Source: Trichomonas tenax
Lineage: Eukaryota > Parabasalia > Trichomonadida > Trichomonadidae
Direction: 5' to 3'
DNA length: 20,642 nucleotides
Assembly (NCBI GenBank): GCA_023091735.1
Contig: JALKBU010000923.1
Span: 1-20,642, forward strand
A program made the translations under genes and the position numbers. The notes beneath the pieces are model-generated. The model did no database searches and was not told the DNA's origin. It was given only the letters and a program-made list of their open reading frames with translations. Position 1 is the first letter of the stretch. Every line of letters starts with the position of its first letter. Of this stretch, positions 18,113 to 20,642 are shown in pieces.

Positions 18113-19307
18113 AGGGTGTACAAGAGTGTGTTTAGCGCAGAAAGATTGGAGCAAATCTGAATCATTCTATTAACACATATATAATATACACCTATTATGA
18201 CTCTTATATAGAGAAATGTGTCATAGAATTTTGGTGCCATGGCGGGATATAAAATCAAAATTGAGTCCGAGAGCGGTTTCGTGGGAAAAATTGGTGCCAA
18301 AATGTTCATTTTTTTGATGTGACAAAGAAAGAATTTTCACTCTCTCTTCATATAAGTTTTGAAACAATCTTTCTCTTCTATTATACATATAGGATACCTC
18401 GTATATAATCTATGGACATACTCATAATTGTAATTGCATCTTAGGTTGCTGATAAGCAATCCCATAAATAGAGACGGCTCGAATTTTGCCAATCTGAGAT
18501 GAGATTTTTTTGTTTTCATTACAGTCAACCCAATGATTGATAAAAGACATAGACAATAGTTACCGTAAATAATTTATACAGTATTGATTATAATAACATT
18601 AGTAGATAGATGATTTATTGATGATATGAAAACGAAAATCTCAAAAGACATATTTTCTCCGCAAACACAATTTTTTTTGAAAAAAATTTGATTCCCATCG
18701 AATATTTGCTTTAACATTAATTATTGAGATGTGCCAATGACTTTCCTTAGGGATACAACGGATCTATAGTTGATGGTCTATTACTCTCTGCAATTGAATG
18801 AAGTCAAGTTTGATGTTTATGCTCAAAACAGCATTTCAATTACAAATTTGAAAAATATGACGTAATTTTTTTTTTGATCTTGAACAGATATTGTAGTTGA
18901 TTGTAGTTGATTATTAACACAATATGACATCATGACAAATGATGAAAGCGTTTTTACTTTTTTTTGAAATTAAAAAAAAATTCAGTTTAGCTTTTATAGA
19001 GTTATTATAATTTTTTATATTGCTCTATAAATTCAGATTCAGAATCTTTCGACCTATCTATGCATATGTTTAAATTGATATATACTTTGCTATTGGTCAC
19101 TATATTCAAGCAAGAAAAGATTTTGATACCCAAATTTTGCAAAAAATGACGGATGTCAAAATCGTGATATTTGAGTGACTTATAATCGAAATAGAAACTT
19201 CAAACCATAGCTATATTGCTTAAATATGATAGGGTTTATAATGATGCTATTATAACATTTCAACTCATTCTCTATCTGTCTGTGCTAAACACACCCTTGT
19301 ACACCTT
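18113..19307. mobile_element. 1.2-kb element with 34-bp terminal inverted repeats, probably non-autonomous DNA transposon
   Basis: The left end (18113-18146) begins AGGGTGTACAAGAGTGTGTT. The right end, reverse complemented from 19307, reads AAGGTGTACAAGGGTGTGTT. About 29 of 34 bases agree. ATATTAT is present just outside both ends (18106-18112 and 19308-19314), as expected of a target-site duplication. The interior is AT-rich and has no transposase-like frame, so it would need enzymes from elsewhere. The superfamily is unclear: 7 bp does not fit mariner (TA), hAT (8) or Mutator (9), and the AT-rich duplication could partly be chance. Confidence 0.7.
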
Positions 19308-19314
19308 ATATTAT
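19308..19314. repeat. right copy of 7-bp direct duplication (ATATTAT)
   Basis: Directly abuts the right inverted end of the 1.2-kb element. Partner of 18106-18112. Confidence 0.55.
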
Positions 19315-19347
19315 TCAAAAATATTATACGTATTGATTATTATAAAT

Positions 19348-20341
19348 TCAGTGTTTATAATCGTCGCGAACAGTGACGTTGATGAATGAACGGAAGAATA
19401 AACAATATGAATCAACACGATTGTAATTGATTTCTTTCGTTAGTCCGCGTTTATTGTTGATATATTTGCAGGAAAAGAAACTATTTTCTGTGAATGAAAC
19501 AGTGAACTTTTCGGTGACGTTTGAAACAAAGGTAACAGATCCAGAAATTGTTGCATTATCGAAATAGCACTGACTGACTGTGATAGAATATCCATTCGAA
19601 CTTTGAAACATTGTATTGCAAGTGTTGTCAAATAATGAACAACATCCAACAAAAAGATTTGCGTTGAGGCCCCAAATCAATATTGGTGTTTTCCAGTTTT
19701 TAATGTAATTAGAAAAATTAATTGAACAAGTTTGACCATAACCAAAAAATGACAAATACATATAGTTACTAACATCAGTCAAATTGTAGAAATTAGAAAA
19801 TTTAACAAAACTTTCTGGTTGAAAATTTTGAATTAAAAATCCTGATACATAAGAAGCTTTATTAAACGAACTGTTGATGTTTTCATACTCAACTTTCCCA
19901 TGTCTTGAACGAAATATTTGATTTTTATCAATTGTTCCACATTCGAAAACGCTCGAAAACTTGAAATAATTTTTTGCAGAATTTGAATTTGTAACAATTG
20001 AATAGAATGCATGTAAATAATTTGATGTCGTAGAGCGGTGATAACATATTCGTTCTTGAACGCATTGACCTTTTGTACCAAAATAAAGAGAACCTCCAAT
20101 TTTTGGACTGCTGCAGTTATCAAATGTGGTAATTTCAACAAGAAGACAAGCGCTGGTATCTGCTTGACTGAAATAAATAGCTCTATCGTTGTGGTTGTGA
20201 AATTCGCATTTCGAGATTAAGAACGACGAAGAATTTGTAACACTGAGAAATTCACTTCGATTGTTGTCAGAATGTTGAATGAAATATGTACCATCGAAGT
20301 AATCACTCCAACATTTGAAAAAAAGAAAAGAATGAATGCAT
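19348..20341 (-). pseudogene. cysteine-rich repeat-family protein, frameshifted and truncated
   Basis: One minus-strand frame is open from about 20340 to a stop at 19348 but has no early ATG. The ATG at 20341 (MHSFFSFF) lies in another frame, which joins if one base is removed from the A7 run at 20318-20324. The product of about 330 residues is rich in Cys, Asn, Ser and Phe, with recurring units such as SSSFLISKCEFHN, CLLVEITTFDNCSS and YSITVSQCYFDN. This pattern suggests a right-handed beta-helix (pectate-lyase or polymorphic-membrane-protein type). It ends abruptly 41 bases from the 1.2-kb element, so the 3' part of a longer gene may be missing. A TTTCATAAG initiator lies 11 bases before the ATG. 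It may be an expressed gene with a sequencing slip, or a pseudogene. Confidence 0.55.
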
Positions 20342-20347
20342 TAAAAA

Positions 20348-20354
20348 CTTATGA
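20348..20354 (-). promoter_or_regulatory. candidate initiator (TTTCATA) of the cysteine-rich gene
   Basis: On the minus strand, TTTCATA has its A 11 bases before the ATG at 20341, matching the spacing seen at other genes here. TTGACA lies a little further upstream. Confidence 0.45.
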
Positions 20355-20373
20355 AACTTTTATTTTACAATTG

Positions 20374-20430
20374 TCAAAAGTCAAAATTTATCGCACGAAC
20401 AGTGATGTTGATTGATTCAGAAGTTTTCCA
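20374..20430 (-). pseudogene. 3' tail fragment of a second family copy
   Basis: A minus-strand frame reads TSESINITVRAINFDF and then a TGA at 20374. It resembles the end of the neighbouring gene, SFINVTVRDDYKH. At DNA level CGAACAGTGAYGTTGAT is shared between 20396 and 19366. This suggests tandem or interspersed copies of the same family, of which only the last codons are kept here. The match is short, so confidence is low. Confidence 0.35.
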
Positions 20431-20436
20431 GTTTTT

Positions 20437-20471
20437 GCGCGTTATACGGGCGCAAGCGAAGCGAGCGAACG
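20437..20471. other. GC-rich GCGA-type island
   Basis: Within very AT-rich DNA, this stretch contains GCGCAAGCGAAGCGAGCGAA, which is repeated GCRA-type units. It lies about 45 bases inside the right contig-terminal repeat. Function is unknown. Confidence 0.4.
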
Positions 20472-20515
20472 TAAAATGAGAGAAAACTTGTATTATTTGG
20501 TTGAGACCAAAAATC

Positions 20516-20642
20516 GGCGTCACTGAATTTTCTACGCCTACTCAAACATCTCGATTTTTCTCCGCCAGTATGAATATTTAAGGTCTAATTTTGGTGGCAA
20601 ATGAAAAATTTTCCCATCTAAAATGCTGTGGATATATAAAGC
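20516..20642. repeat. right copy of contig-terminal inverted repeat
   Basis: Inverted partner of the first 127 bases, about 98% identical. It reaches the last base of the window, so the full repeat probably continues beyond the contig on both sides. Confidence 0.9.

Overview
AT-rich eukaryotic DNA with compact intronless genes. It is most likely from a trichomonad (parabasalid), and my best guess is Tritrichomonas. The reasons are: short 5' leaders with a TCA-type initiator 9 to about 33 bases before ATG; stop codons that run into TAAA or AATAAA; a surface subtilisin-like protease remnant with a Thr/Pro-rich stalk; a cysteine-rich repeat-family remnant; and intronless housekeeping genes including TOR kinase. 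The genus is inference; no rRNA or other marker is present.

Layout. Positions 1-127 and 20516-20642 are inverted copies of one sequence, so the window is probably a whole contig that ends in a repeat. Positions 162-740 hold five different stem-loops packed end to end, with no protein-coding gene. A casein kinase 1 gene (1278-2357, minus) and an ankyrin-repeat gene (2856-3815, plus) diverge from an intergenic region that carries five copies of a ~21-bp TTGACA-containing unit. A TMEM222/RTE1 (DUF778) gene (3898-4401, minus) converges on the ankyrin gene. Next come a short secreted-type reading frame cut by a TGA (4915-5223, minus) and an unrecognised gene with two apparent frameshifts (5871-6455, minus). 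Ribosomal protein eS6 (6713-7363) and a full-length 2277-residue TOR kinase (7938-14771) lie side by side on the minus strand.

The right third is degraded and repetitive. It holds a subtilisin-like surface protease pseudogene (15480-17464, plus), a ~1.2-kb element with 34-bp inverted ends and a 7-bp direct duplication (18113-19307), a cysteine-rich repeat-family gene remnant (19348-20341, minus), and the tail of a second copy of that family near 20400.

Functional links. TOR and its classical downstream protein eS6 are neighbours, but this eS6 ends before the phosphorylated serine tail known in animals. The TOR FRB region carries substitutions at the positions that contact FKBP12-rapamycin. 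The least explained part of the window is the five-hairpin cluster at the left end, which could be a small-RNA precursor locus.
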